In this document: piece after piece, positions 35,401-43,065 of the stretch
How positions within the stretch are numbered: the first letter of the stretch is position 1
Layout: each line of letters begins with the position of its first letter
From: Cliona cf. orientalis
Taxonomy: Eukaryota > Porifera > Demospongiae > Clionaida > Clionaidae
Assembly: GCA_963930775.1 (NCBI GenBank)
Contig: OZ005695.1
Location: 5,456,001 to 5,520,000 of the forward strand
Length of the DNA stretch: 64,000 bases
Direction: 5' to 3'
Notes under the pieces: generated by a model
Databases searched by the model: none
What the model saw: the letters and a program-made list of their open reading frames with translations, nothing else
Told to the model about the DNA's origin: nothing
Position numbers and translations under genes: made by a program

Positions 35401-38400
35401 TTACGAGGTTTCTACGTGATTTAGAAGACCGAAGGGCTCTGTGTAGAATCCCGAGCGAAGCGAGGGTTCTACTGAGCCCTGAGCAGTCTGCACGAAGGGG
35501 TCACGTTTTCCATACACTTTCTTATTTGTACAGGAAGTACGTTGTTTACTTTGGTTGCCAGGCGCATGCGCCTAGGGCTAGCGTATTGCGCGAGCGCCAA
35601 CGTATGCGCATTCATGATAATATATTGCGCACTCGTTATATGAACGTGATTGTATACGGTTGCGCGCGTTTTTACGATTAATATTAGCGCCACCGCCAAA
35701 AAGGTCAGCGGGCCAGGCAGGGGTCGAGGGAGCCAAGTGCACCATATTACAAAAATCAGGATTTGATACCAAAAAATCTCTTACATATAGAAACAATCAA
35801 GATTCAGCTATAACGTATGTTAAACTACTGGTTGTAATGTATCTACACTGGTGTTTTTGAAAGATTGGCTGCTTGTCTTCACCATGTTCAAAAATTCTGA
35901 AAATGCTCCAGACACAAAAATCTCCAAATATGTTGTACAAAATAGACCATCACTCGAAAACTGTAGTGAATTGGAATACGGGGTTGGTTCTACTGTAGAG
36001 TGTTAGGACAGAATCTTAAGATGATCCATTTAATCCAGCCATCAGCGTTGGGTAGGCTCTGACTGGGGGCCTTGAGTATAGTGGAAATTTTCGGTTTTAT
36101 GCACCACACAGATCCCAACTAGGGCCAACCTGTATCTCTTGAAGAAAGTATGTTGTAGATATTATGGTATTGAAGACCTGTACCAAGTTTTAGGTCCATC
36201 GCAGGCGTGCAAGTATATGTTCAAAAAATCTGAAATACGTTGAAATGAGGATCCCTGCAGATAGTGGCAGCAGCAGGAGAGCTGTTTTACACAACCTACC
36301 TCAGGACAACTCTTGAAACGACTGCGTGTAGCTCATAATATAGTTGTTTCAACCAGTGCTTGGCTCAAAACCCTTCGCACCGACGTTGCTGACACGTACC
36401 GTCGACTCGAGTTGACCGCCTGTTCTGTCAGCCATGTTGGAATTCACCTATACAAAATCCCCATGGTGTAAATTAACTTCCGGGTGCGTGATTCACTTCC
36501 GCGCGAATAAGAAATTTGACCCCTTCGTGCAGACTGGAGGTCTAACCTGTTTAGATCCTAGCAACAATGCCCAAAAGCTTGATACATAAACTGCTGCCTA
36601 GCAACAACCCTAACCATAGGCAAGAAAATTTACATGATTTTCTACAGAGCTTTACATGATTTTCTATGAAGGATAGATACTTCAGTTTAACCAATCAGAT
36701 TACAGTATTTGTTACAAGTAGGATCTAATACTATATATAATGAAAAATATTTTTCAGAGTGACAATTTTCTCATATAATCCGTGTCATTACATGAGGGCA
36801 TGGATACGCGTCTTGGATGCGCCCAGTTGCTATGAACATACAGCGTGGGCGGAGAGAAAGTCCGCACTACAAGGCTCAGGATTGGTCAGAACTATAGGGC
36901 CGTGTGCACAAAGTAGAGTGCCTCGGGCCATAGCTACATTACAGCTAGAGATTCATTGTTGAGCGATGTGCCACGCGTTTCCAGAGGCCTGCTAAGCAGA
37001 CGCTGGCGCTAGCCACCGAGCCTCGAGCTAAGCGAGAGGCGAGTTCTGTTCTTTGTCATACCTATCAGTAGTCAGGTAGCAATGTTCGAGCAGAGCGAGA
37101 ACGTCGCCATTGTTTAGTTGGTATGAGGGGTGTGGCCTCTGCAACAGCTTCCATCTGCACATGCGCACAGTACTGATGGGCAATCTTGCCCAGGCAGGAT
37201 ACTGTTTGTACATGAACTATGTCTCTGTTTTGTGAGCATGTACTGATCATGCATACTAACCACATTATCCCATGATTATGACATTAAACATGCTTGTAGG
37301 CTGTGATATAATAATTGGGGCGAGCCTGAGTGAACCCCACATAAACGGTTCGGCTGTGCGCGAATTGTATATATATTATTATTATTGTTATTATGGTACG
37401 TCGGTCACGCGAAATATATATGCCCAGCTTGGCTCTATGGACATAAGCGCGAAATATTCTATTGCGCATTCTCGTGCCTTAGCCCATGGGCTGTATGTAC
37501 GCTGTTCTAATTTAGCGAATTGCAGATTTACACTCGTGCATTCTGCTCGTACAGCATGAAATGACTTGCCATGAACGCTGAACCAGGGACCCTGGCTGAA
37601 CCAAGTGTAAACCAGAGATAAATAAGGCTGCAGAGAATGCTAGAGGGAGATATAGATAGAAATCGTCTTCAATCACAGTCAGCTCAACCGCACGAGGAGC
37701 GGCTATTAAAGAAGGCGTAGGATAGACGTGCTGCTCACTGAGCTGTACAATCGTGAGCTGGCAGTTATCGCCAGACTATTAAAATGTAGCTATAGTTTGT
37801 CACCGTTGGCATAGAATAAACACTACTATGTGGAGAGGACTATCGGGCCAGGTAACAGCAAATGCGAGAGCCTGAGACTAGATGCTGAATCAGCTGTCTT
37901 CATTTGACATATACAGCCACGCCTCAACGTGAAATTTGACAATTCAGCGCTCGCTCAGGCTCGCCCCCAAATGCCCTGCATTAACACTAGTAATAGTGAT
38001 AGTAGTAAATGTTGATACGTTCTGCGTGCATAATCGAATGCATGGGTGTGGTTTGGGCATGGTCATCGTTATCTGAACTTTTTGCTTATCCAAACCGTCG
38101 ATTTCTCCACGTGGCCAAAGGGGTTGGGATAATTGAGGTTAGACTATGTTAGTTTCTCAGTCCCGCCTGCATGGGTGGGATTTTTTCAGTGGGTATGGTA
38201 AATTTAGTTTAAATGTCATGGTTATCACTCAAACTCCTTGGCCAGCTGTGTTTGAGCATCAGCCATGCTACTCTGGTAGGCATCTGACTTCTCAAAACCA
38301 CTTCTGTGATGGCTATGCTATAGATTAACTAAGAAATGGTGGGGCCCCCCACCCCCCACCCGAAAAAAGATGCCTAGGTAATTTTATCAGTACTTACGGG

Positions 38401-41208
38401 TAACATGAACAAGAACATCATCAATGGAGCTCATGATGGCACTGAATAATAGTTCTGCCTTCAATAATTTGTAGTCCTAAAAGTGAGGGACGGCAATAGG
38501 TAGGAAAAATGCCAAAAATTCATGCATTAGAATGTGGCCCTGGAGATACTACTGAAACACTCTTGTACTTAGGGAAACATTTCTATGCCTACAAGGCAAC
38601 AATGTATGGTAATGGTATTTCTATAGATCCCTTAGACATCAAATTCTTAGGCCAGGAAAAGTCTTAAGTTTTTTCAGCTAAATATACAAGCACCCATGGA
38701 AAGTAGCACATTTTGGTTCCTGGATGGTTTCTCATGATTCAGTACTCAAAGATGCTTTTCTGTGGTTATTGAGTTGTGCACTGGCAGAATTTTGATGCAA
38801 ATTCTACACATAATTATTCTTAATAGCAGGTAATACAGGCTGGGTGGATATCACTTTCTTCTTTTACCTTTAAAACCTTTTCTTGACTCTCAGAAGAGAC
38901 TTTAATCAAATATCAATTTAGTGGCTGAAGTATAGGTAGATAGCCCCAGGTCCTTGTTACGAGGTGTACCATCCTTAATGCCCTGCACGCATGCGCAAGG
39001 GGTAAAGTAATCACTCGTGTCGTCATCGTTGTCGTGAGCACAAAAATTTGCATATCTGGAGATGTAGGCATCTAAGCGACTCACAAGCACAACGAATTAA
39101 TCAAATTGGGTGAAAAACTGGTTTTATTGTGCGTCAAATCGATGGACACGATCCACAGGCATCACAAATAGTGCCTTTTTGTTGGCTAACATAGCCACGC
39201 CTATCGACAGTGCCTACTCGATGCATAATGCATGCCCATTGTGTTTTCTGCTCAACTAAGTAGCCAAGAATGTCTGGTAAAGATCGTCGAAATTAATAAT
39301 GCTCGTGAAATCTATAGTCTATTGGCATCCACTGATGGAGCTAGCACTATGGAACCAAATCATAATGTAAGACGGCTATACTATTACAGCAAAATATTGA
39401 AAGTATCAGTTCATATCTCCTAGTAGTCTAGATCTGGTGCAGAGAGAGTGCTTTTTGTCACTGGGACCTCCGGTAGCTATGTACGTAAGCAGCAGTTCCA
39501 CTAATTTTCTGAAGTTCACAAAATTATAGCCATGCACACAATAGCAACTCTATAGATTGTGCAATGTGCGTGGGGTATGTGCTCTACAGAGCTCTAGCTG
39601 AAGTATGTGTAGGAGAGATAGAGATAACCAGGGCTGAGGCATTGCACAAGATTTGAATACCTGGTATCTCATATTCAAGAAAATAATATAATTACCCCGT
39701 GCGCATGCGCAAGAGGGTAATGTAATCAGTGGTGTCGTTACTGTCGTCGTGAGCACAAAAATGGCCATATCTTGAGACCTAGGCACCTGAGCGACTCACT
39801 AGCACAACGAATCAGTCGAATTTGGCGAAAAACTGGCTTCAGTATGCCACGAATCAAGGGACACAATCCATGAGCATCACAAATAGTGCCTTTTTGTTAG
39901 CCATCGTAGCCACGCCTATGGACAGTGCCTACTCTCAATGCATACCGTAGGTCGGGTTTTAATTGCGAGTATCTATTAATTGCGAATTGCGAGTTTTTGT
40001 ACATTTCGCAATTAATAGATTCGTAAACATAAACGTGCACGTATACTACAGTACGGTACGGGGTCATCTGTCGTAATTATTATATTCGCAATTTAGCCTG
40101 ACTTGACTACAACGCAATTATTAAACTACGCAATTAAAACCCATCCTACTGTAATGCATAGCTTTCTGTTCATGTGCACAGCTATTAAACTGGCCTATAT
40201 AGTATATGAACTGTAAGGATCGTCAACATGTTCTGCTCATCACTATACTCTAAGGTTTGGCTGCTATCCCGTATGGAACTGAATCTGACCTATAAGATAA
40301 CTAGATTTATGCAATAAAAATTAATGTGCAAGGTCATATAATATGTAATAGCAGTTCAGTCTAGGCCATTTCTACTAGCTAATTCTACAAAAATTATAAC
40401 CATGCATACAAAAGTAGATCTACAGATTGCACAATGTGTGCACGGAGTATGTGCTGTACAGAGAGCTCTAGTTAATGTAAGCGGTACATCTTGTTAATAA
40501 TGAGAATTTGGTGAATCCATCCATGTGAACCAGAACATTTCATTTCTTGCATAAGGTACTTTTTGTGTGGAGAGCATGCACCATTGCCAAATCTGAAACT
40601 GGTGAATCATGGAGATCTGATGTTTTAACCAGTGAAGGAATCTACCATAATCTACAAAATTAATATAGCTGTTTAACGGTATATATTTTATTTGTGATCC
40701 CTACGCTATTCTTGATGAGAATAGGATCGATAGTGGAGTCTAAATACCTGTTGTAAAATGTCAATGTTGATGGTGTAGTAATTGTGGATAAATTAATAGG
40801 ATTGGTGTTAAAAAGTTGATGTTTAATGGAGGTCATGTAAGGACATATAGCTGTTTTCAAGCCTCGGTGATAAGTGCATGGGTAAACCAATATGATGTTT
40901 TGGCCATTTTTGTAAGTTTCGCTGTCTTTGCTTGGAGCACTGTACATGCATGCAACCTTTCATCTTCAATATTGGTACAGATGTGGTCAAATGATGTAAT
41001 TCTTGAAAGGGTACTACAACAAATTCCACAAGAAAGGTTGTCATATTTTGTTATTTATCCTTAAATGTGCTGTGATAAGTAGTATAAATCCAGGCTTGGT
41101 GAACCAAGTGATTGTGCTGGTGCAGTATCTTTCCTGTGTTCAGATGCTGCTTCTTACATCACTGGAGAAACTATTGTCATGGCTGGAGGAATGCAGAGTA
41201 GACTTTAA
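14082..41208 (+). CDS. DHRS4: DHRS4-like NADP(H)-dependent short-chain dehydrogenase/reductase, complete nine-exon gene
   Basis: Exons: 14082-14206, 14270-14450, 26273-26350, 26410-26433, 26493-26563, 31784-31835, 31885-32019, 40981-41036, 41094-41208. They total 837 nt (278 residues plus TAA), all with GT/AG junctions and matching phases. Seen: cofactor motif TASTDGIG (37-44), SSRK (61-64), SNAAVN (115-120), catalytic Asn141, Ser169 and YSVSK (Tyr182/Lys186), and C-terminal SRL. Family knowledge: DHRS4 is a peroxisomal tetramer that reduces retinal and other carbonyls with NADPH; human DHRS4 is also 278 residues and ends in SRL. Motif order and the GTVCHVGK and YITGET blocks make the assignment strong. 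The arginine-rich, acid-free first 19 residues resemble a mitochondrial presequence, and Met20 offers a second start. Introns 2, 5 and 7 are inflated by transposons. No canonical AATAAA lies close behind the stop. Alternative: the near paralogues DHRS2 or DHRS4L; the PTS1 favours DHRS4. Confidence 0.93.
14478..15414. mobile_element. hAT-like MITE 'C', copy 1, at the start of DHRS4 intron 2
   Basis: Perfect 8-bp target duplication ATAGTGCC (14470-14477 and 15415-15422). Left end ATAGATCATATAACTGGGAT, right end mirror around 'gtttcctatccaggttacg'. Interior matches 49765-50525 reversed ('tgcaagccatggcg', 'ggaagaatact', 'gaagagcgcaactatctac'). It starts only 27 bp after the exon 2 donor and is itself interrupted at 14529-14770. 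Confidence 0.82.
14529..14770. mobile_element. PIF/Harbinger-like MITE (GGCCACTCCAAAT ends) nested in element C
   Basis: Ends GGCCACTCCAAAT and ATTTGGAGTGGCC with further mirror words (GTTTCTCATCACCCC / GGGGGGATGAGAAAC), and TAA on both sides. Comparison with the uninterrupted copy at 49765-50525 shows the empty site, confirming the insertion. Confidence 0.85.
15672..16213. mobile_element. CCGTA-family MITE (CACTTAAATTTCGTGGG type)
   Basis: Left CCGCATAGCACTTAAATTTC and right AATTAAGGCACTATACGG, flanked by TA. GC-rich interior with ACGTAC palindromes and open frames on both strands that I regard as chance. Confidence 0.72.
16298..16705. mobile_element. MITE (TTTTCGTGGGGTGCTAA type), copy 1
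   Basis: 'gctaattttcgtgatttttg', 'cttggcagtcacgaaat' and a right end 'tacgaaaattagcaccccca'. Same layout as 28000-28480 and 63087-63545. Confidence 0.65.
16720..17235. other. Intronic stretch with no recognised feature
   Basis: AT-rich sequence between a MITE and the DIRS fossil in DHRS4 intron 2; no repeat ends or coding frames recognised. Confidence 0.5.
19386..19858. mobile_element. Foldback MITE (TAGCCTCGTCCCC family) inside the DIRS element
   Basis: About 70-bp near-perfect terminal inverted repeats, starting TAGCCTCGTCCCCAGGCC and ending GGCCTGGGGACGAGGCTA. Target duplication AATGAGC(C) on both sides (19378-19385 and 19859-19866) suggests an 8-bp, hAT-like target. The near-identical arms mean a young insertion. 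Short relatives of this end occur at 13797, 525, 51082, 56600 and 62861. Confidence 0.85.
20534..20922. mobile_element. CCGTA-family MITE (AAACTGGTTGTTAAGCGC type) inside the DIRS element
   Basis: Near twin of the element at 12223-12586: same ends (GTAGAAACTGGTTGTTAAG and CTTAACAACCAGTTTCTAC) and the same internal run of 'atgcgcttaac' repeats. The left terminal base pairs are eroded (GCATGTAG for CCGTAG); the right flank is TA. Confidence 0.85.
22560..23215. other. Intronic stretch, no clear feature
   Basis: Follows the DIRS element's 5' side. Contains two 'aacggagag/ctctccgtt' mirror words (22880 and 22975) that could be a small decayed foldback; nothing else recognised. Confidence 0.4.
23218..23667. 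mobile_element. hAT-like element (CAGGGTTTTATA ends) with homopolymer tracts
   Basis: Left CAGGGTTTTATACAGGAT and right CCAAATAAAACACTG. CCCTA occurs on both sides (23213-23217 and 23668-23672). Contains runs of G and a run of 24 C at about 23320-23343, typical of decayed ends that expand by slippage. Confidence 0.5.
23740..24545. repeat. Dispersed repeat family L, mosaic copy in DHRS4 intron 2
   Basis: Contains 'ctagagctctgtagagcaca', 'gtgtgcatgg', and the reverse of 'ctagatctggtgcag', then the 'cataggtgtggctatgatgg' tail module, with unique-looking sequence between. The poly-G tract near 24050 lies within. No genes seen. Confidence 0.5.
24939..25292. mobile_element. Foldback MITE (ATTGAAGGATGAAGTAGGG type), copy 1
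   Basis: Arms ATTGAAGGATGAAGTAGGGA and TCCCTACTTCATCCTTCAAT, about 70 bp each, then further mirrored 'tagggata' words. Full-length relative of the hairpin at 42158-42325; a degraded copy lies at 60310-60440. Confidence 0.75.
25300..26260. other. Intron 2 end, no confident feature
   Basis: Holds GC-rich sequence with palindromic 'tagctagctgcgg' near 25630 and several short open frames without domains. A 16-codon frame [16 protein letters not shown] at about 25439 was noted but has no supporting splice pattern. Exon 3 starts at 26273. Confidence 0.4.
26273..26563 (+). CDS. DHRS4: DHRS4-like exons 3, 4 and 5, including a 24-bp microexon
   Basis: Exon 3 (26273-26350) gives [13 protein letters not shown], the beta-4 and NAAV motif. 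Exon 4 (26410-26433) is only 24 bp and encodes TSSSAWDK. Exon 5 (26493-26563) gives [18 protein letters not shown], which contains the catalytic-tetrad Asn141. The two introns here are both 59 bp. All acceptors and donors are consensus (TTGCAG, TTTTAG, TCTTAG; GTGAAA, GTGAGT, GTTAGT). The cluster sits between the 11.8-kb intron 2 and the 5.2-kb intron 5. Confidence 0.92.
26631..27014. mobile_element. Non-autonomous pogo/Tigger element (384 bp)
   Basis: Terminal inverted repeats CAGTCGAACCTCGATTATCC on the left and the mirror ending GATAATCGAGGTTGGACTG on the right. The left flank is TA (right flank TG, so the target site is mutated). The ends match those of the coding copy at 32568, so that family could have mobilised it. 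It lies about 70 bp behind DHRS4 exon 5. Confidence 0.8.
27190..27430. repeat. Hairpin repeat H (GATTTAGAAGACC arms), copy 1
   Basis: 'tatgtgatttagaagacc' and mirror 'tctactaaatcacata' around 'gcgaagcgagggttctact', then 'gtgctgcctagcaacaaacc'. Same unit at 34680-34985 and 35390-36725. Confidence 0.62.
28000..28480. mobile_element. MITE (TTTTCGTGGGGTGCTAA type), copy 2
   Basis: 'gagtaattttcgtggggtgc' at the left and 'ttccacaaaatgagcaccca' at the right, interior as in copies 1 and 3. Lies in DHRS4 intron 5. Confidence 0.68.
28485..30235. other. Intron 5 stretch, mostly featureless
   Basis: Rich in ACATG/CATGT words (28490-28870). A hairpin GGAGTGAGC / GCTCACTCC lies at 29414-29446 around 'gagcgagcgaagcga'. 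A copy of the 'tttccggggctaact' repeat also seen at 12725 and 57410 occurs near 29610. No exon recognised. Confidence 0.45.
30238..30552. mobile_element. hAT-like MITE (AGGGGCGGATCCAGG ends)
   Basis: Left GAGGGGCGGATCCAGG and right CCTGGATCCACCCCTG, preceded by C and G runs. CAGGGGCGGATCCAGG is a widespread hAT-type end. The 8-bp flanks are only loosely similar. Confidence 0.68.
31097..31737. mobile_element. MITE with long perfect ends (TAGTCTCACGAGCCAGCC)
   Basis: Ends TAGTCTCACGAGCCAGCCCC and the mirror GGCTGGCTCGTGAGACTA, continuing to 'gagggtctggtgaatgaacc' and its mirror; arms of about 60 bp. It ends about 45 bp before DHRS4 exon 6. Target duplication not clear. Confidence 0.75.
31784..32019 (+). 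CDS. DHRS4: DHRS4-like exons 6 and 7 (catalytic Ser and Tyr-x-x-x-Lys)
   Basis: Exon 6 (31784-31835) encodes [17 protein letters not shown] with catalytic Ser169. After a 49-bp intron, exon 7 (31885-32019) encodes [20 protein letters not shown], then [20 protein letters not shown]. It carries the proton-donor Tyr182, Lys186 and the typical [12 protein letters not shown] segment after the active site. A TA-flanked mobile element begins 16 bp behind the exon 7 donor, and another element ends about 45 bp before exon 6. Confidence 0.93.
32036..32441. mobile_element. CCGTA-family MITE (TATAGTGGGTAACTTTGGCG type)
   Basis: Left CCGTATAGTGGGTAACTTTG and right AAGTTTCCCACTATATATACG, flanked by TA. 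Interior of 'gccaaatttaa' words in both orientations. Begins 16 bp behind the exon 7 donor of DHRS4. Confidence 0.75.
32568..33790 (+). mobile_element. Broken pogo/Tigger (Tc1-mariner superfamily) transposon
   Basis: The left terminus has the pogo-type end (GACCTCGATTATCCAAACC) just before an open frame at 32629-33081. That frame holds the two DNA-binding helix-turn-helix parts ([38 protein letters not shown]). After a frame change come [14 protein letters not shown] and [11 protein letters not shown], the first catalytic Asp region. Further on come [10 protein letters not shown], where Tigger has LLDNC, and [16 protein letters not shown], the diagnostic block before the last acidic residue. 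Several stops interrupt it and no right terminus is visible, so it is a truncated, inactive copy in DHRS4 intron 7. Confidence 0.8.
34240..34645 (+). pseudogene. Decayed HIRAN-like domain fragment
   Basis: One frame reads [20 protein letters not shown], then [19 protein letters not shown] second frame continues [20 protein letters not shown] and [11 protein letters not shown]. The pattern (a parameter-poor start, 'AVTLMK-G-IVGHVP', then 'GSI-YEM-GKK') resembles the HIRAN-like segment found in many uncharacterised, often repeat-associated invertebrate proteins. A frame change is needed near 34450 and there is no clear start, so it looks like a dead copy inside DHRS4 intron 7. The family call rests on memory of the motif, not a search. 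Confidence 0.35.
34680..34985. repeat. Hairpin repeat H, copy 2
   Basis: 'ggtttctatgtgatttagaa' mirrored by 'ttctaaatcacgtagaaacc' with 'gggttctactgagccctgag' loop. Ends with 'accaatcagatcactgtatt'. This copy shows the site left empty by the insertion in copy 3. Confidence 0.65.
34993..35376. mobile_element. CCGTA-family MITE (GAATCCCGCGATTATGCCCCC type)
   Basis: Left CCGTAGAATCCCGCGATTAT and right GTAATCGCGGGATTCTACGG, flanked by TA, with C-run and G-run inner arms. Lies between two copies of hairpin repeat H. Confidence 0.82.
35390..36725. repeat. Hairpin repeat H, copy 3, split by a 1,053-bp element
   Basis: Left half ends 'actgagccctgag' at 35483 and right half resumes 'gaggtctaacctg' at 36537, which together match copy 2. 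Confidence 0.68.
35484..36536. mobile_element. DNA transposon, non-autonomous (CAGTCTGCACGAAGGGGTCA ends)
   Basis: Ends CAGTCTGCACGAAGGGGTCA and TGACCCCTTCGTGCAGACTG, with a 3-bp GAG target duplication (35481-35483 and 36537-36539) proven by the empty site in copy 2 of repeat H. The interior lacks a recognisable transposase. A 3-bp GAG target fits CACTA-like elements better than PIF (TAA/TTA), but the ends do not start CACT. Confidence 0.8.
36727..37300 (+). repeat. Dispersed repeat R, copy 2
   Basis: Same order as copy 1 from 'aatgaaaaatatttttcaga' to 'tgattatgacattaaacatg', within DHRS4 intron 7. Confidence 0.62.
37317..37970. mobile_element. MITE (GGGGCGAGCCTGAG ends), copy 1
   Basis: Left GGGGCGAGCCTGAG and right GCTCAGGCTCGCCCC. 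The interior shares 'gcgaaatattctattgcgcat', 'gcagatttacactcgtgc' and 'cacagtcagctcaac' with 62242-62740 in reverse. Confidence 0.68.
38030..38146. mobile_element. Pogo/Tigger terminal fragment
   Basis: Contains TTGCTTATCCAAACCGTCG and ends GGATAATTGAGGTTAGACTA, matching the inner and outer end of the 26631 element. The other end is missing. Confidence 0.6.
38150..38985. other. Intron 7 stretch with no recognised feature
   Basis: AT-rich sequence with a 'ggggccccccacccccc' tract at 38340. No repeat ends, exons or foldbacks recognised. Confidence 0.45.
38985..40500. repeat. Dispersed repeat family L, two reversed tail modules plus head modules
   Basis: Tail modules at 38990-39240 and 39680-39942 (-) flank a head module at about 39230-39600. 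A second head module continues to 40490. A TA-flanked element (39945-40151) is inserted at the junction. No coding frames of note. Confidence 0.55.
39945..40151. mobile_element. CCGTA-family MITE (GGTCGGGTTTTAATTGCG type)
   Basis: Ends CCGTAGGTCGGGTTTTAATT and AATTAAAACCCATCCTACTG, flanked by TA. The 207-bp interior is made of 'aattgcga' words in both orientations. Confidence 0.72.
40981..41208 (+). CDS. DHRS4: DHRS4-like exons 8 and 9 (C-terminus with SRL peroxisome signal)
   Basis: Exon 8 (40981-41036) encodes [18 protein letters not shown] and corresponds to the substrate-loop helix. After a 57-bp intron, exon 9 (41094-41208) reads [20 protein letters not shown], then [17 protein letters not shown] and TAA. 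The terminal SRL is a type-1 peroxisomal targeting signal, as in mammalian DHRS4. The exon 8 frame rests on an 18-codon open stretch with a good acceptor (GGTACAG) and correct phase to exon 9, so it is slightly less certain than the rest. Confidence 0.9.
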
Positions 41209-42155
41209 AACTTTATTGAGTATGCTAAATAGTCAACTATATAAGAATTTGCTTGCTTGCTCCTAGCTGCACCTGATTCTGTTGCATGCATGCTATATGA
41301 AGTTTGTTAATACTGAAAAGTAGACATTTGCTTGGAGGATAGACTATGAAAGCATGGTGTTACTATAGTAATTCCAGTCCTAATAAGGAATGGGGGCAAT
41401 TCACCTCCATGATGGTAACATAGACGATAAGGCCACTAACTGCCTACATTTAACCCTTGGTGCATGCACGAGGGGTACAGAATTGCACGCTAGCTGCTAC
41501 ATACCATACCTGGTGAAAACCAGGTCCTGTTATGGAAGATCTCACACAATGAAGCTTTTTTAGTAGTGAGCTGGTATACAACTACAGATGCTCTGCTAAT
41601 TACTTACAAGTAGCTATAAATCTAGTCAATAATCAGCTTGCAGGTGGGACTACCAACTACATATTGAACATCAACAATATTGTTAAACCTTCAAGGGTCT
41701 GGGGATGAGGCGACATCTTGTCATTCTCAAACTATTTCAGAGTCTCCCTTTTTGCTTTCTGGCTGCCACTAACCAATAGAGTATCAAACACCTGTATCTC
41801 AGGAATGGAAAGAGGTATGATTACCGTTCTTGCATTGACTGGTAGCTAGTTCTAGTCAAAGTTTAATGCTGATTATACACCTACAGTCACAATACACTAC
41901 TTCCATAGACAAGAGTAGGGATTACAGCTGTAATTGTAGTATCACTCTGTAATTGGTACTCCTGCATGCTTTAGCCTAGGGCAAATTCCATATACTATTA
42001 CCAGAATCAATAAATCACAAGTAGGGCAGTAACAGTACTTGTATGTGTACTCGGACAGACAAATAGCAATCGCCGTTGCTCTGACTGTGCTTGTACACGT
42101 AAAAGTACTGATTAATTGTACTTGAAAGTGGATAAATAAAGATGTTCATCCATCT
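41209..42155. other. Sequence behind the DHRS4 stop codon
   Basis: Presumed 3' untranslated and intergenic sequence; no AATAAA near the stop (first at about 42006). On the minus strand, 41755-41815 reads VFDTLLVSGSQKAKRETLK and TAG behind a fair acceptor (GAGATACAG), a weak candidate last exon of a leftward gene. Confidence 0.35.
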
Positions 42156-42157
42156 GA

Positions 42158-42325
42158 TTGAAGGATGAAGTAGGGATGGCAGGCAAACAAGAATTGTAGC
42201 CAGGATAACTTATCACATCCACTGTACATCCCTACGCTTGCTGTGATAAGTTATCCGGCTACAATTCTTGTTTGAGTACTTCTTCACCCTGCCATCCCTA
42301 CTTGATCCTTCAATTTTTATTCAAT
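42158..42325. mobile_element. Foldback MITE (ATTGAAGGATGAAGTAGGG type), short copy
   Basis: A nearly continuous 165-bp hairpin: ATTGAAGGATGAAGTAGGGA to TCCCTACTTGATCCTTCAAT, with inner arms 'aagaattgtagccaggataa' mirrored. The loop is only a few bases around 'tacgcttg'. Confidence 0.78.
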
Positions 42326-42335
42326 TCTTTTTTCG

Positions 42336-43065
42336 CCGTGTCTAGAGTCCCGGCACCGGTACCCAAGGTTTAGAGCTTGGAGTACCGGCAGTGTGTTATA
42401 TATAGCTATATTATAATACCAGGAGTACATTACTAGGAGTGTGCAACGCACACAATAGTAGTGCAAACATCTCTTTCCAGATTTGACATCACAGAATATC
42501 ATTAATGTGCAACCACTAAAACCATGAAGCCATGAAGGTTATGTCTGCACTGTCCTATCAGTAACTAGCTGCAGCTGCAGCTATACAGAATGTAACTCAG
42601 TGGTTGCAACTTAAGTACCTTCTAATGATATTCAGGCCCATGTACAAGGGTGGTTGTGATGTCAAATCTGGAAAGAGATGTTTGTACTAATATTGCGTGC
42701 GTTGCACACTCCTAGTAATGTACTCCTGATAATACTGAGCGCAAGATGGCTAGTGAGGCTAGTAGTGGGGGATTGGGTTCCGATAATCGGTTGGTTACGA
42801 GGGGTTTGGGTTTCGGCTACGGTTGGTGACAAGGGTTAGTATTTATATAGTGATAAGGTGTATAAATCTGGCAAAAAAACGGCATCCAGCAGTGGCGAGC
42901 TGGGTTGGGTGAGCGGACTAGGGCTTGGGCTGGTGGTACGGTGGTTATGGGTTTGAATCCTGCTTGATCTCACACTCTTTCGAAAAATTTGTTTTTGGCG
43001 GGCTTAGTTGCCGGTACTCGAAGTGCAAATTTCCGGTACCAGTGCCGGGACTGTAGACACAGCCT
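42336..43065. mobile_element. Foldback element (GTCCCGGCACCGGTACC ends) with a second foldback inside
   Basis: Outer arms 'tgtctagagtcccggcac' and 'gtgccgggactgtagacaca' (about 55 bp). Inner arms 'gagtacattactaggagtgt' to 'tctttccagatttgacatca' at 42413-42495 are mirrored at 42655-42735. Between 42745 and 42990 lies a tRNA-like repeat (separate entry). Confidence 0.68.
42745..42990 (+). repeat. tRNA-like repeat T, copy 1
   Basis: Shares the order 'agggttagta', 'aaaaaa(c)ggcatc(c/t)', 'gcagtggcg' and a box-B-like 'gggtttgaatcctgc' with 47585-47800. The 'ggtacggtggttatg' upstream of it resembles a box A. A tRNA-derived SINE is possible; no complete cloverleaf could be drawn. Confidence 0.35.
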
